From NCBI RefSeq assembly GCF_003287975.1, contig NZ_QMKQ01000010.1, positions 1-64,000 of the forward strand: a stretch of 64,000 nucleotides of DNA, written 5' to 3'. This stretch comes from Arthrobacter sp. AQ5-05. Lineage in GTDB: Bacteria > Actinomycetota > Actinomycetes > Actinomycetales > Micrococcaceae. Of this stretch, positions 17,648 to 26,619 are shown piece by piece; positions within the stretch are counted from its first letter, which is position 1, and the number at the start of each line of letters is the position of its first letter. Both the position numbers and the translations under genes were made by a program. The notes below the pieces were generated by a model, which made no database searches, was not told the origin of the DNA, and was given only the letters and a program-made list of their open reading frames with translations.

Positions 17648-18109
17648 CTACTGCGCCTCGTCGACGCCGATGTCTTCGTTCCACAGTCCCGGGTTCCGGG
17701 TGGTGAACTCTTCCATCAGTGCGGTGGCCCGGGGATCGTCGATGACCACGACCTCCACGCCGCGGGACCGCAGCAGCTCGAGTTCCCCGGGGAAGGTCCT
17801 CTCCTCCCCGACCACGACACGCCGGATGCCGAAGAGGATGATCGATCCGGAGCACATGGCGCAGGGCGCCAGCGTGGAATACAGGGTGGTCCCGGCGTAG
17901 GAGGCACGGCGTCCGGCATTGCGCAGCGCATCGATTTCCGCGTGCGCCGTCGGATCCCCGTTTTGCACGCGGCGGTTGCGCCCGGCCCCCAGCATCACGC
18001 CGTTCTCGAAGATGCTCGATCCGATGGGCACCCCGCCCTCGCCTGCACCCAGACGGGCTTGTTCAAGGGCGGTGGCGTATCCGGCGCGGTCGTGTTCGTC
18101 CAGGATCAT
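17648..18109 (-). CDS. Cytosine/creatinine-deaminase-like zinc deaminase
   Basis: A 153-residue member of the small CDA-fold deaminases. The zinc site is intact: His56 and Glu58 (HAE) and Cys83/Cys86 (PCAMC). The segment TTLYSTLAPCAMC is typical of yeast-type cytosine deaminases and related nucleobase deaminases. The chosen ATG at 18109 gives a compact protein; the frame can be extended to 18184. It lies 103 bp downstream of creatinase 1, beyond a stem-loop, and before the iclR gene. Some deaminases of this kind act on creatinine, giving N-methylhydantoin. A creatinine deaminase role is therefore attractive by context but not shown by any residue. Confidence 0.8.
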   Translation of the reverse strand: MILDEHDRAGYATALEQARLGAGEGGVPIGSSIFENGVMLGAGRNRRVQNGDPTAHAEIDALRNAGRRASYAGTTLYSTLAPCAMCSGSIILFGIRRVVVGEERTFPGELELLRSRGVEVVVIDDPRATALMEEFTTRNPGLWNEDIGVDEAQ

Positions 18110-18157
18110 GGCGTGGGGCTCGATTCTTCGTCGGATGCAGAAATGACTGCGTAGCGG

Positions 18158-19429
18158 AAAGGGCGGTGGGGTGCACGCATGCATCCCACCGCCCCATCAT
18201 GCCAGTTCGAGGCTAGGCATCGATGATGTTGTTCTCCGGGCCGAAGCCGAACTTGGTGATGTTCTCCACGCCGCCGTCCTCGCCGATGACCAGGATGTCG
18301 TGCTCGCGGTAGCCACCGGCACCCGGCTCGCCGTCGGCGATGGTGACCATCGGCTCCATGGAGACCACCATGCCCGGCTCCAGGACCGTGTCGATGTCCT
18401 CGCGCAGCTCCAGGCCCGCCTCGCGGCCGTAGTAGTGCGAGAGCACGCCGAAGGAGTGGCCGTAGCCGAAGGTGCGGTTGGGCAGCAGTCCGTGGCCGAT
18501 GAAGATCTCGTTGAGCTCCGCGGCGATGTCCTTGCAGACCGCTCCGGGCTTGATCAGTTCCAGGCCGCGCTTGTGCACCTCGACGTTGGCGTTCCACACC
18601 TGCAGCGAGCGGGCATCGGGCTCGCCGAGGAACAAGGTGCGCTCCAGGGCGGTGTAGTAACCGCTGGTCATCGGGAAGCAGTTCAGCGAGAGGATGTCCC
18701 CGCGCTCCAGCTTGCGGGTGGTGGCCCAGTTGTGGGCACCGTCGGTGTTGATGCCGGACTGGAACCAGACCCAGGTGTCGCGCACCTCGCGGTGCGGGAA
18801 GGTCTTGGCGATCTCGTGGACCATGGCCTCGGTGCCGATCAGGGCCACCTCGTACTCGGTGATGCCTTCGCGGATGGCTGCCTTGATGGCCTCGCCGCCG
18901 AGGTCGCCGATGCGGGCGCCGTGCTTGATGACCTCGATCTCTTCGGCGGACTTGATCATGCGCTGGCGCATGGCATCCTGCGAGACATCGACCAGGGTCG
19001 CGCCGTCGAAGGTGGCGGCGATGGCCTGGCGGGTCAGCAGCGGCAGGGCGTCGTCTTCGACGCCGAGGCGCGCGGCCTTCACGCCGTTGCGCTTCAGGGC
19101 CTCCTGCAGGCCGTAGTAGAAGTTGTCGCGCTTCCAGTCGGTGTAGACGATGTTGTCGCCGTAGCTGGTGCGCCACGGCATGCCGGCGTCGATGTTCGCG
19201 GTGATGGTGGTCGAGCTGTCGGCGGTGACCACCAGTGCGTAGTTGCGGCCGAAGGTGGTGTAGAGGAAATCGGAGTAGTACTTGATGCCGTGGTAGCTGG
19301 TCAGGATGACCGCGTCGAGTTCCTTGGCGGCCATGATCCGGCGCAGGCCGGAAAGGCGGCGCTCGAACTCGGCGTCGGAGAAGGTCAGCTGCTGCTTGGT
19401 GCCGTTGTGCAGGGTCTTGAGGCGCTCAA
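18158..19429. repeat. Near-identical repeat, copy 1 (creatinase 1 and its terminator)
   Basis: Aligned base by base with 22478-23749 (constant offset 4320), this segment differs at only about a dozen positions, most of them near its ends. From 18544 to 19376 (833 bp) I see no difference. Identity stops abruptly beyond 19429, where the creatinase N-termini and the flanking transporter genes diverge visibly. Confidence 0.9.
18161..18194 (-). terminator. Stem-loop after creatinase 1
   Basis: GGGCGGTGGG at 18161-18170 pairs perfectly with CCCACCGCCC at 18185-18194 around a 14-nt loop. It starts 19 bp after the creatinase 1 stop codon. There is no U-tract, as often seen in high-GC actinobacteria. 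It may attenuate read-through into the deaminase and iclR genes. The same hairpin follows creatinase 2. Confidence 0.75.
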
Positions 19430-19469
19430 GCTCGGAAACGTTGGTTGCATTGGCCGGGGTATCGGTCAT
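18213..19469 (-). CDS. Creatinase (creatine amidinohydrolase), copy 1
   Basis: A 418-residue creatinase hydrolysing creatine to sarcosine and urea. It has the two-domain pita-bread fold without a metal site. His246 (NTDGAHN) and Glu276 (YTALERT) occupy the positions of the catalytic His232 and Glu262 of the Pseudomonas enzyme, and Glu372 (SMEP) that of Glu358, all with a constant offset of 14. The gene lies 61 bp downstream of an MHS-type transporter and before a deaminase gene, an iclR gene and a cupin gene. A second copy at 22533-23789 is almost identical except for the first 15 or so codons. Expression probably depends on the operator upstream of the transporter. Confidence 0.96.
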   Translation of the reverse strand: MTDTPANATNVSELERLKTLHNGTKQQLTFSDAEFERRLSGLRRIMAAKELDAVILTSYHGIKYYSDFLYTTFGRNYALVVTADSSTTITANIDAGMPWRTSYGDNIVYTDWKRDNFYYGLQEALKRNGVKAARLGVEDDALPLLTRQAIAATFDGATLVDVSQDAMRQRMIKSAEEIEVIKHGARIGDLGGEAIKAAIREGITEYEVALIGTEAMVHEIAKTFPHREVRDTWVWFQSGINTDGAHNWATTRKLERGDILSLNCFPMTSGYYTALERTLFLGEPDARSLQVWNANVEVHKRGLELIKPGAVCKDIAAELNEIFIGHGLLPNRTFGYGHSFGVLSHYYGREAGLELREDIDTVLEPGMVVSMEPMVTIADGEPGAGGYREHDILVIGEDGGVENITKFGFGPENNIIDA

Positions 19470-19530
19470 GATGGTGTCCTTATGGCTGGGGCATTGCGGG
19501 GTGGGTGGATATGCGAATGGGTGCCGGCCG

Positions 19531-20931
19531 TCAGGCCAGGGCCTTCTTGCTGGTTTCCGCCGAGAGCGCCACGGCGACCAGCGAGATCACTGCGGCGGCC
19601 ATCAAGTACCAGGCAGGAGCCAGGACGCTGCCAGAGGTGGCGATCAGCACGGTGGCCACGAACGGGGCGGTGCCGCCGAACAGGGCGTTGGAGAGGTTGA
19701 AGGACACGGCGAACCCGGTGTAGCGGACCCTGGTGGGGAACATCTCGGCCAGGTAGCTCGGCAGCGTGCCGTCGTTGAGGGTGAGCATGCCTCCAAGCAG
19801 GATCTGCACGAGCACGATGACCAGGAAGTTGCCGGTGTCCAGAAGCATGAAAGCAGGAACCGTGAGCACCACGAAGGAGATCGAGGCGCTCAAGAGGACC
19901 TTTTTGCGTCCGAAGTGGTCCGAGAGCATGCCGGTGAGGAAAATGAAGCCGATGTAGGTCGTCAGGGCCACGGTGGTCGCCACGTAGGATGCGGTTTCGT
20001 CCAAGCCCAGTTCCTGGGACAGGTAGGTGGGCATGTAGCTGAGGATGACGTAGAAGCCCACCGCGTTCAGCAACACCGCGCCGACCGCCTGGATGAGCTG
20101 GCGCCAGTGGTTCGTGAACAGCGTCTTGACGGGTGCCTTGATGACATTGTCTTCATTGGCAAGTTCCTTGAAAACCGGGGAATCCTCAAGCTTGGTCCGG
20201 ATATAGCGACCGATCAGGCCCATGGGTGCTGCCAGCAGGAACGGCAGTCGCCAGCCCCACGACTGCATTTGCTCGGCATCCAACAATCCGGTCAAGAGCG
20301 CCGCGAGCAGTGAGCCCAGCAACAGGCCGGTGGCGGTGCTGGCCGGAACCACTGCCGCGTAGAGGCCGCGGCGGTTGGCCGGGGCGTATTCGACCAGGAA
20401 GGCCGAAGCCCCCGCATATTCCCCGGAAGCCGAAAATCCTTGGACCACGCGGATGATCAGCAGCAGGATCGGGGCCCAGACGCCGATGGTGTCGTAGGAA
20501 GGGATCAAGGCGATGCAGAACGTGGCCATCGACATGATCAGGATCGACCAAGACAAAGCTGTTCGACGACCGATCTTGTCACCCAGGTGCCCCCAGACGA
20601 ATCCACCCAACGGACGGACGAAGAAAGAGACAGCGAAAAGAGCGAAGGTGAGCATCAAGCCGGTGGCCGGGTCGGAGTCGGGGAAGAAGACCGCGGTGAT
20701 GGTGACCGCCAGGTAGCCGTAGACCGCATAGTCGAACCACTCGACGAAGTTGCCGATGAAGCTTGCGGCGATGACCTTTTGACGGGTCTTCTTGCCGACC
20801 CCGCCGGGGTGGGGACGTTCCTGGCCGCTGAGCGTGGGGCCCAGGTCCACACCCCTTCTTGCTGCGTGCGAGGTCGCACCGGCATGCTTCTCGGGAAATT
20901 CGCCGGTTGGAGTGTTGTTGCTCTGATTCAT
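19531..20931 (-). CDS. MHS-type MFS transporter, copy 1 (probable creatine uptake)
   Basis: A 466-residue MFS protein of the metabolite:H+ symporter subfamily, with about 12 helices. The subfamily run ASFIGNFVEWFDYAVYGYLA opens helix 1 and motif A is GHLGDKIGRR. The ATG at 20931 follows a TCTGGTGGT site that is also found before copy 2. The gene precedes creatinase 1 in the same operon, so creatine or a related guanidino compound is the likely substrate. It aligns along its whole length with the protein of 23849-25228 but has many substitutions, in contrast to the near-identical creatinases. A three-half-site operator lies 26 bp upstream. Confidence 0.9.
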   Translation of the reverse strand: MNQSNNTPTGEFPEKHAGATSHAARRGVDLGPTLSGQERPHPGGVGKKTRQKVIAASFIGNFVEWFDYAVYGYLAVTITAVFFPDSDPATGLMLTFALFAVSFFVRPLGGFVWGHLGDKIGRRTALSWSILIMSMATFCIALIPSYDTIGVWAPILLLIIRVVQGFSASGEYAGASAFLVEYAPANRRGLYAAVVPASTATGLLLGSLLAALLTGLLDAEQMQSWGWRLPFLLAAPMGLIGRYIRTKLEDSPVFKELANEDNVIKAPVKTLFTNHWRQLIQAVGAVLLNAVGFYVILSYMPTYLSQELGLDETASYVATTVALTTYIGFIFLTGMLSDHFGRKKVLLSASISFVVLTVPAFMLLDTGNFLVIVLVQILLGGMLTLNDGTLPSYLAEMFPTRVRYTGFAVSFNLSNALFGGTAPFVATVLIATSGSVLAPAWYLMAAAVISLVAVALSAETSKKALA

Positions 20932-20956
20932 TGGGCTACCACCAGAATGAACAGGA

Positions 20957-20982
20957 GTTGCACTGATTGCAACTCGATTGCA
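20957..20982. promoter_or_regulatory. Three-half-site operator, site 1
   Basis: GTTGCA (20957-20962), N5, TGCAAC (20968-20973), N3, ATTGCA (20977-20982). The first two form a perfect palindrome and the third is a direct repeat 20 bp from the first. Identical spacing occurs at 25255-25280 and 29313-29338. It lies just downstream of the predicted -10 box of the transporter-creatinase operon, a position suited to repression. Confidence 0.8.
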
Positions 20983-20984
20983 CT

Positions 20985-21014
20985 AGTATCTCCGTGTGAC
21001 GGTCCTCACGTCAA
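20985..21014 (-). promoter_or_regulatory. Promoter of transporter-creatinase operon 1
   Basis: On the minus strand, -35 TTGACG (21014-21009), an 18-bp spacer and -10 GATACT (20990-20985). The expected start site falls in the adjoining three-half-site operator. Confidence 0.55.
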
Positions 21015-21399
21015 GCTTTTACGTGGGCATCTTTCCAGAAACGCCCCCACCCAAACAAGCAGCCTCCGATACCCGCCCAACCCCCGGTCGCGTCCGAGGA
21101 CCCTGACGCAGACCTGCCCGCTCATTTCGGCTCCAATGCTGCGCACGGGAGGCTTCACTGCAGTGCCGGCACCATCACCGGATGGATAGACCGGTACCCG
21201 CACGCCACGAGGGCGCCGAGGACGCGTTGCCGCGGGGCGTCCGGGGAATTCCAGACTTCCCGCCAGGGTATCCGTGTCGTCGGCCGATCCGATAAGGACG
21301 GTGGACGGTGGGGACCGGGACCAGCCATGCGGCTCCCAGTGCCCAGGCAGAAAGTAACTCGGTGAACCAGTGTCGTCCGAGGCAGACCCTGCCCGATGA

Positions 21400-21810
21400 G
21401 GCCGGGATCGGCTTCGGCCTCCGCAGGCACCCGGCCTTCGTGGGATCAAATGGCCAGGCAGGTGGCGGCCGTGACGACGCCGAAGCCCTTCATCCCAGGC
21501 AGCGGTGCGGCCTCGATGACCTTGACCGGTTCGGTGATCCGCGTGTTGTTGCCGGCCAGGTCCTTGTCGAGCTCACCGATCCGCTTCGCCAGCCGGACGA
21601 CTTCGGCACTGGCCACCGAGAGCACCGGCTCCTCGTCGCGGGCACGCCACCGGGACACCTCGGCAATCTGCGCGGCGCTCAGGGCCTCGCAGGCGTCCAG
21701 GCCAGGCTCGTTGAGACGTACCAGCGCGGTCAACGCATTCACATCCCAGGTGAGTTCATTGGTCATCGAATCAAGTACAGGCACCAAGGACCGCACCAAC
21801 GTCGCCAGCC
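21400..21810 (-). pseudogene. IS110-family transposase remnant
   Basis: On the minus strand a frame of the central and C-terminal IS110 type can be read, with IAEVSRWRARDE, SAEVVRLAKRIGELDKDLAG and KGFGVVTAATCLAI. An in-frame TGA sits where IS110 enzymes have tryptophan (CL.W.SH). It is followed by SHEGRV, and the frame then decays. The N-terminal DEDD catalytic domain and intact element ends are not recognisable. The rest of 20983-22477 shows no other recognisable gene. The remnant lies between the two creatinase-transporter units and may mark the rearrangement that duplicated them. Confidence 0.75.
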
Positions 21811-22477
21811 TGCCGTGGGCGGCGCAATTGCTTGATATCCAGCGGGAGCACGCCCCGACGGCCCCTGGGCATCGATTTCGACTTGTTCGACGCCGGGGTA
21901 CGTCCGGGCATCCATACATGCCGCCTTGAAGACCGGGCACCCCTCGGAGGCCACGGCACCGGCGAGGGCCGTAGGAGCCTAACTCTTCGATCCGGCGCGC
22001 AGCGAAGGCGGGGACGGTGCGCGGGACGCCCAGTCAGCGGCGCGGCTGGTTCCGGCGCTGGAGGCGGGGAACCACTTGGTGTCGATGAGCTCACCGGAGC
22101 AGGCCGCGAACATGGCGCAGAGGTGGCTGCGTGCAAGCATGTGAACGCCCACGGGAAACCCATGAGGAAGCGCGACGATGGGCCGACAGACCACTCGACC
22201 GCACCTCTTCAATGAGATGGCCATGGCCGCTGTCGGCCGGCTTCAGCGCTGGTAGTGGTTGCTTCGGAAAAATACTGTGACGAGCTCACCCCCCGGGGGA
22301 AGGCCAATCTCCCGGTCGGGCCTCACAGCGGTTGATGTTCCTCGGCGCGGGGTTCAGGCCCCGGCATCCTTCCCGTCCCAATTCGAGTTGACGAGGTTGC
22401 CATTGGACAGGAGTTGAATCATCTTCTGCGTCAAAGGACTTTCGCCTGCAAGCAAATTCCCATGCCGGGCGCATGGC

Positions 22478-23749
22478 AAAGGGCGGTGGGTTGCACGCAT
22501 GCATCCCACCGCCCCATCATGCCAGTTCGAGGCTAGGCATCGATGATGTTGTTCTCCGGGCCGAAGCCGAACTTGGTGATGTTCTCCACGCCGCCGTCCT
22601 CGCCGATGACCAGGATGTCGTGCTCGCGGTAGCCACCGGCACCCGGCTCGCCGTCGGCGATGGTGACCATCGGCTCCATGGAGACCACCATGCCCGGCTC
22701 CAGGACCGTGTCGATGTCCTCGCGCAGCTCCAGGCCCGCCTCGCGGCCGTAGTAGTGCGAGAGCACTCCGAAGGAGTGGCCGTAGCCGAAGGTGCGGTTG
22801 GGCAGCAGGCCGTGCCCGATGAAGATCTCATTGAGCTCCGCGGCGATGTCCTTGCAGACCGCACCGGGCTTGATCAGTTCCAGGCCGCGCTTGTGCACCT
22901 CGACGTTGGCGTTCCACACCTGCAGCGAGCGGGCATCGGGCTCGCCGAGGAACAAGGTGCGCTCCAGGGCGGTGTAGTAACCGCTGGTCATCGGGAAGCA
23001 GTTCAGCGAGAGGATGTCCCCGCGCTCCAGCTTGCGGGTGGTGGCCCAGTTGTGGGCACCGTCGGTGTTGATGCCGGACTGGAACCAGACCCAGGTGTCG
23101 CGCACCTCGCGGTGCGGGAAGGTCTTGGCGATCTCGTGGACCATGGCCTCGGTGCCGATCAGGGCCACCTCGTACTCGGTGATGCCTTCGCGGATGGCTG
23201 CCTTGATGGCCTCGCCGCCGAGGTCGCCGATGCGGGCGCCGTGCTTGATGACCTCGATCTCTTCGGCGGACTTGATCATGCGCTGGCGCATGGCATCCTG
23301 CGAGACATCGACCAGGGTCGCGCCGTCGAAGGTGGCGGCGATGGCCTGGCGGGTCAGCAGCGGCAGGGCGTCGTCTTCGACGCCGAGGCGCGCGGCCTTC
23401 ACGCCGTTGCGCTTCAGGGCCTCCTGCAGGCCGTAGTAGAAGTTGTCGCGCTTCCAGTCGGTGTAGACGATGTTGTCGCCGTAGCTGGTGCGCCACGGCA
23501 TGCCGGCGTCGATGTTCGCGGTGATGGTGGTCGAGCTGTCGGCGGTGACCACCAGTGCGTAGTTGCGGCCGAAGGTGGTGTAGAGGAAATCGGAGTAGTA
23601 CTTGATGCCGTGGTAGCTGGTCAGGATGACCGCGTCGAGTTCCTTGGCGGCCATGATCCGGCGCAGGCCGGAAAGGCGGCGCTCGAACTCGGCGTCCGAG
23701 AAGGTCAGCTGCTGCTTGGTGCCGTTGTGCAGGGTCTTCAGGCGCTCGA
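22478..23749. repeat. Near-identical repeat, copy 2 (creatinase 2 and its terminator)
   Basis: Partner of 18158-19429 in direct orientation. It contains the shared hairpin and nearly all of creatinase 2. Differences are clustered at both ends, and the middle 833 bp shows none. Confidence 0.9.
22481..22514 (-). terminator. Stem-loop after creatinase 2
   Basis: The same 10-bp GGGCGGTGGG/CCCACCGCCC stem with a 14-nt loop as after creatinase 1, starting 19 bp after the stop codon. The loop differs by one base from copy 1. Confidence 0.75.
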
Positions 23750-23789
23750 GCTCGGAAATCTGGGTTGCGCCAGCGGTGGTGTTCGACAT
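22533..23789 (-). CDS. Creatinase (creatine amidinohydrolase), copy 2
   Basis: A 418-residue creatinase with all active-site residues of copy 1 (His246, Glu276, Glu372). The proteins differ essentially only in the first 15 or so residues (MSNTTAGATQ here against MTDTPANATN in copy 1). The ATG at 23789 is supported by the divergence point and by an AAGGAGTC ribosome site. It lies 59 bp downstream of the second MHS-type transporter gene and ends in a hairpin; unlike copy 1, no further gene follows. Both copies look functional. The duplicate may raise dosage, or be tied to a transporter with different affinity. Confidence 0.96.
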   Translation of the reverse strand: MSNTTAGATQISELERLKTLHNGTKQQLTFSDAEFERRLSGLRRIMAAKELDAVILTSYHGIKYYSDFLYTTFGRNYALVVTADSSTTITANIDAGMPWRTSYGDNIVYTDWKRDNFYYGLQEALKRNGVKAARLGVEDDALPLLTRQAIAATFDGATLVDVSQDAMRQRMIKSAEEIEVIKHGARIGDLGGEAIKAAIREGITEYEVALIGTEAMVHEIAKTFPHREVRDTWVWFQSGINTDGAHNWATTRKLERGDILSLNCFPMTSGYYTALERTLFLGEPDARSLQVWNANVEVHKRGLELIKPGAVCKDIAAELNEIFIGHGLLPNRTFGYGHSFGVLSHYYGREAGLELREDIDTVLEPGMVVSMEPMVTIADGEPGAGGYREHDILVIGEDGGVENITKFGFGPENNIIDA

Positions 23790-23848
23790 GTTTGACTCCT
23801 TGGATGAGTTTTTTGTGATTGTTGTTTGGGAAGGAAGTTTGGTGTGGC

Positions 23849-25228
23849 CTAGGCCAGTGGCTTCTTGCTGGTTTCCGCCGAGAGCGCCACGGCGACCAGG
23901 GAGATCACTGCGGCCGCCATGAGGTACCAGCCGGGGGCCAGCAGGGATCCGGAGGTGGCGATCAGCACGGTGGCCACGAACGGGGCGGTGCCGCCGAACA
24001 GCGCGTTGGAGAGGTTGAAGGACACGGCGAACCCGGAGTAGCGGACCCGGGTCGGGAACATCTCGGCCAGATAGCTGGGCAGGGTGCCGTCGTTGAGGCT
24101 GAGCATGCCTCCAAGCAGGATCTGCACGAACACGATGACCAGGAAGTTGCCGGTGTCCAGCAGCATGAAAGCCGGAACCGTGAGCAGCACGAAGAGGATC
24201 GACGCCGTCATCAACACCTTCTTGCGGCCGTACTTGTCCGAAAGCATGCCGGTGACGAAGATGAAGCCGATGTAGGTGGCCAGGGCCACGGTGGTCGCCG
24301 CATAGGAGGCCGCCTCCGCCAGACCGAGCTCCTTCGACAGGTAGGTGGGCATGTAGCTGAGGATGACGTAGAAACCCACCGCGTTCAGCAACACCGCGCC
24401 GATAGCCTGGATGAGCTGGCGCCAATGGTTCTTGAACAGCGAGCTTACCGGGGTCGCCTCGGCCGTCTCCTGCTTCGCCAGCTCGGTGAAGACCGGAGAT
24501 TCCTCGAGCCTGGTGCGGATGTAGCGGCCGATCAGGCCCATGGGAGCGGCCAGCAGGAACGGCAGCCGCCAGCCCCACGATTCCATCTGCCCCGCATCCA
24601 GCAAACCGGTAAGCACTGCAGCCATGAGCGAGCCCAGCAACAGGCCCGTGGCGGTGCTGGCCGGGACGACGGCGGCGTAGAGGCCGCGTCGGTTGGCCGG
24701 GGCGTATTCGACCAGGAAGGCCGTGGCGCCGGCGTATTCGCCCGACGCGGAGAAGCCCTGGACGACGCGGATGATCAGCAGCAGGATCGGGGCCCAGATG
24801 CCGATGGTGTTGTAGGAAGGGATGAAGGCCATGCAAAATGTTGCGGCCGACATGATCAGGATCGACCAGGAAAGCGCTTCGCGCCGCCCGATCTTGTCTC
24901 CCAGGTGTCCCCAGACGAATCCGCCCAGCGGGCGGACGAAGAACGACACCGCGAAGAGCGCGAAAGTGAGCATCAAGCCCGTCGTCGGGTCGGACTCGGG
25001 GAAGAAGACCGCAGTGATGGTGACAGCGAGGTAACCGTAGACCGCATAGTCGAACCATTCCACGAAATTGCCGATGAAGCTTGCGGCAACGACCTTGTTG
25101 CGCGTCTTGCTGTCGATGCCGGCGGGACCCGGTCCGCCCGATTGGAGTCCCGAGTCGATGGTGAGCGTACTCGTGGCAGAATCCGCGTGGACACCACTGC
25201 CGCCCGCGGAGTTTTTGCGCTGAATCAT
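23849..25228 (-). CDS. MHS-type MFS transporter, copy 2 (probable creatine uptake)
   Basis: A protein of 459 residues with 12 helices and the same MHS signatures as copy 1 (FIGNFVEWFDYAVYGYLA, GHLGDKIGRR). The ATG at 25228 is preceded by TCTGGTGGTT, matching copy 1; an upstream in-frame start at 25312 would fall inside the promoter. The two transporters keep long identical helices but have many substitutions in loops and the N-terminal tail. They have diverged far more than the creatinases next to them. Substrate: creatine or a related compound, by context. Transcription probably starts at the TTGACA/TACAGT promoter under the second three-half-site operator. Confidence 0.9.
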   Translation of the reverse strand: MIQRKNSAGGSGVHADSATSTLTIDSGLQSGGPGPAGIDSKTRNKVVAASFIGNFVEWFDYAVYGYLAVTITAVFFPESDPTTGLMLTFALFAVSFFVRPLGGFVWGHLGDKIGRREALSWSILIMSAATFCMAFIPSYNTIGIWAPILLLIIRVVQGFSASGEYAGATAFLVEYAPANRRGLYAAVVPASTATGLLLGSLMAAVLTGLLDAGQMESWGWRLPFLLAAPMGLIGRYIRTRLEESPVFTELAKQETAEATPVSSLFKNHWRQLIQAIGAVLLNAVGFYVILSYMPTYLSKELGLAEAASYAATTVALATYIGFIFVTGMLSDKYGRKKVLMTASILFVLLTVPAFMLLDTGNFLVIVFVQILLGGMLSLNDGTLPSYLAEMFPTRVRYSGFAVSFNLSNALFGGTAPFVATVLIATSGSLLAPGWYLMAAAVISLVAVALSAETSKKPLA

Positions 25229-25254
25229 TTTTGAACCACCAGAAATGTTTTTGA

Positions 25255-25280
25255 GTTGCATTGCCTGCAACGCCGTTGCA
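25255..25280. promoter_or_regulatory. Three-half-site operator, site 2
   Basis: GTTGCA (25255-25260), N5, TGCAAC (25266-25271), N3, GTTGCA (25275-25280). All three half-sites match the consensus exactly. It lies 27 bp upstream of transporter copy 2, at the same place relative to the start codon and promoter as site 1. Confidence 0.85.
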
Positions 25281-25283
25281 CCA

Positions 25284-25312
25284 ACTGTATTTGTGCCCTG
25301 CATCACTGTCAA
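25284..25312 (-). promoter_or_regulatory. Promoter of transporter-creatinase operon 2
   Basis: On the minus strand, -35 TTGACA (25312-25307), a 17-bp spacer and -10 TACAGT (25289-25284). This is close to the housekeeping sigma consensus. The transcription start should fall in operator site 2. Confidence 0.7.
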
Positions 25313-26619
25313 GGGCTTCGACCTCCTCGCGTCACACTCACTTCACGAAGGGGTCCAGCGCACCACCAGGCCCACCGCGACCGGACCCCGGGTAAATGCA
25401 TCGCGGGGAACGCGCCCCACTGCCCGGAGCCGAGTTGACCGATACCCTGGACCCAAGATGGTCAACACCGGGACGACCCCTGATCAGGGACAATGAGGCT
25501 CGCCGCGGCTACGGCGTCCGACTGAAAAAGGCAGCGTCCCCGACGAATAGCATCTTCGCGCCTGGCCCAACCAAGGAAGCTGCCGGCCCCGGTCGCCACG
25601 ACATGCAGAAATGCCTCCCAGGGTCGTCACGCAAGGACCCGGCACAACAACATAGGCCTGCCTCTGCGGCCGCGAGCGCTTGCAAAGCCCGCGACGGACC
25701 GACGGGACACCTAATGACAAGTGACGGGAAAGACATTGTCATCGGGCAGGTCAGAAAAGTTCCGATTCACGCCCGGCTCATGTGGGTCACCCCTGGCAGC
25801 CAGCTCCACGCTTGCCACAACCATTAGAAAAAATTACGGGCACGGGATTCGTTGCGGGGAAACCCCGGATGCGATCCCGGCCACCCAGGCGGCTACCCGT
25901 CCGATCGCAGGCACATGTTCTGCAGCTTCCAGGGTCGTGGCTACCCTGCACTGAGGGGCTCGCCACAGGGTATAAAGTCAATACCATCGTGGCGTCGCGA
26001 AAATCCTGCCGTCGCTCCCGCAGCAGGGTAGCCCGTGCCAGACACTCCCGTCGCCCCCTTGGGCCGGGCAAGCGCAGCGGACAGTGTCCCACCTATCCCC
26101 TCCAAGGCCATGAAGAGAGACGCTCTCGAAGGCGAAATCGATTCCGGGGCGCGGCAGGACACGCCGAATCCGGCGGACACACTCAGCAACATGGCTGCAA
26201 CAGCCCCACGGTCCGCGCCTGCCTTGGGCCTTGCCTTGGGTTGTTTCCACTTGCCCAGCCGCGCTTCCGGGTCGCCCAGTACGGTGGGCCTGCAACCGCG
26301 GTTCTCCGTCCACTGGAGCTCCCAACCCAACGGCCACATGCTGGCCGCGATGCATTCCAACCTGTCGATGCCGGGCACCTGCCCCTTTCTGCCGGAACAA
26401 TCCCCGGCCTGCAAACACTCAGGAGAGAGGCTCTCCGGAATGAGCGCGGTGTGCCGCCTGCGACTTCTGGTGCGCAGGGTGGACCTGGACCACGCCGCCG
26501 TACTTGGCATGGGCTACCGCTCGATCGAGCTACGGCATCCGGTCACGGTAAATGCAAATGATTCCTCATGCTGGTTCCCTGCGGCCAACCGGGTGCCAGC
26601 CCAGCGGATGCAGTGCACG
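25313..26619. other. Gene-poor stretch without recognisable genes
   Basis: About 1.3 kb between the transporter 2 promoter and the terminator after the BCCT gene. The open frames present on both strands have no family signature, no convincing ribosome site and unusual composition rich in Arg/Pro/Ser/Cys. I see no intact gene. It may be decayed DNA left by rearrangement. Confidence 0.6.

Noticed and set aside
18158-23749. Creatinase duplication as an assembly artefact
   Set aside because: The two copies have different N-termini, different flanking transporter genes, an IS remnant between them and scattered mismatches, so they are real separate copies.
22533-25058. 841-codon frame suggesting a transporter-creatinase fusion
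   Set aside because: The first half is a shadow frame of the transporter gene. The creatinase has its own ATG and ribosome site at 23789, and copy 1 is a separate gene.
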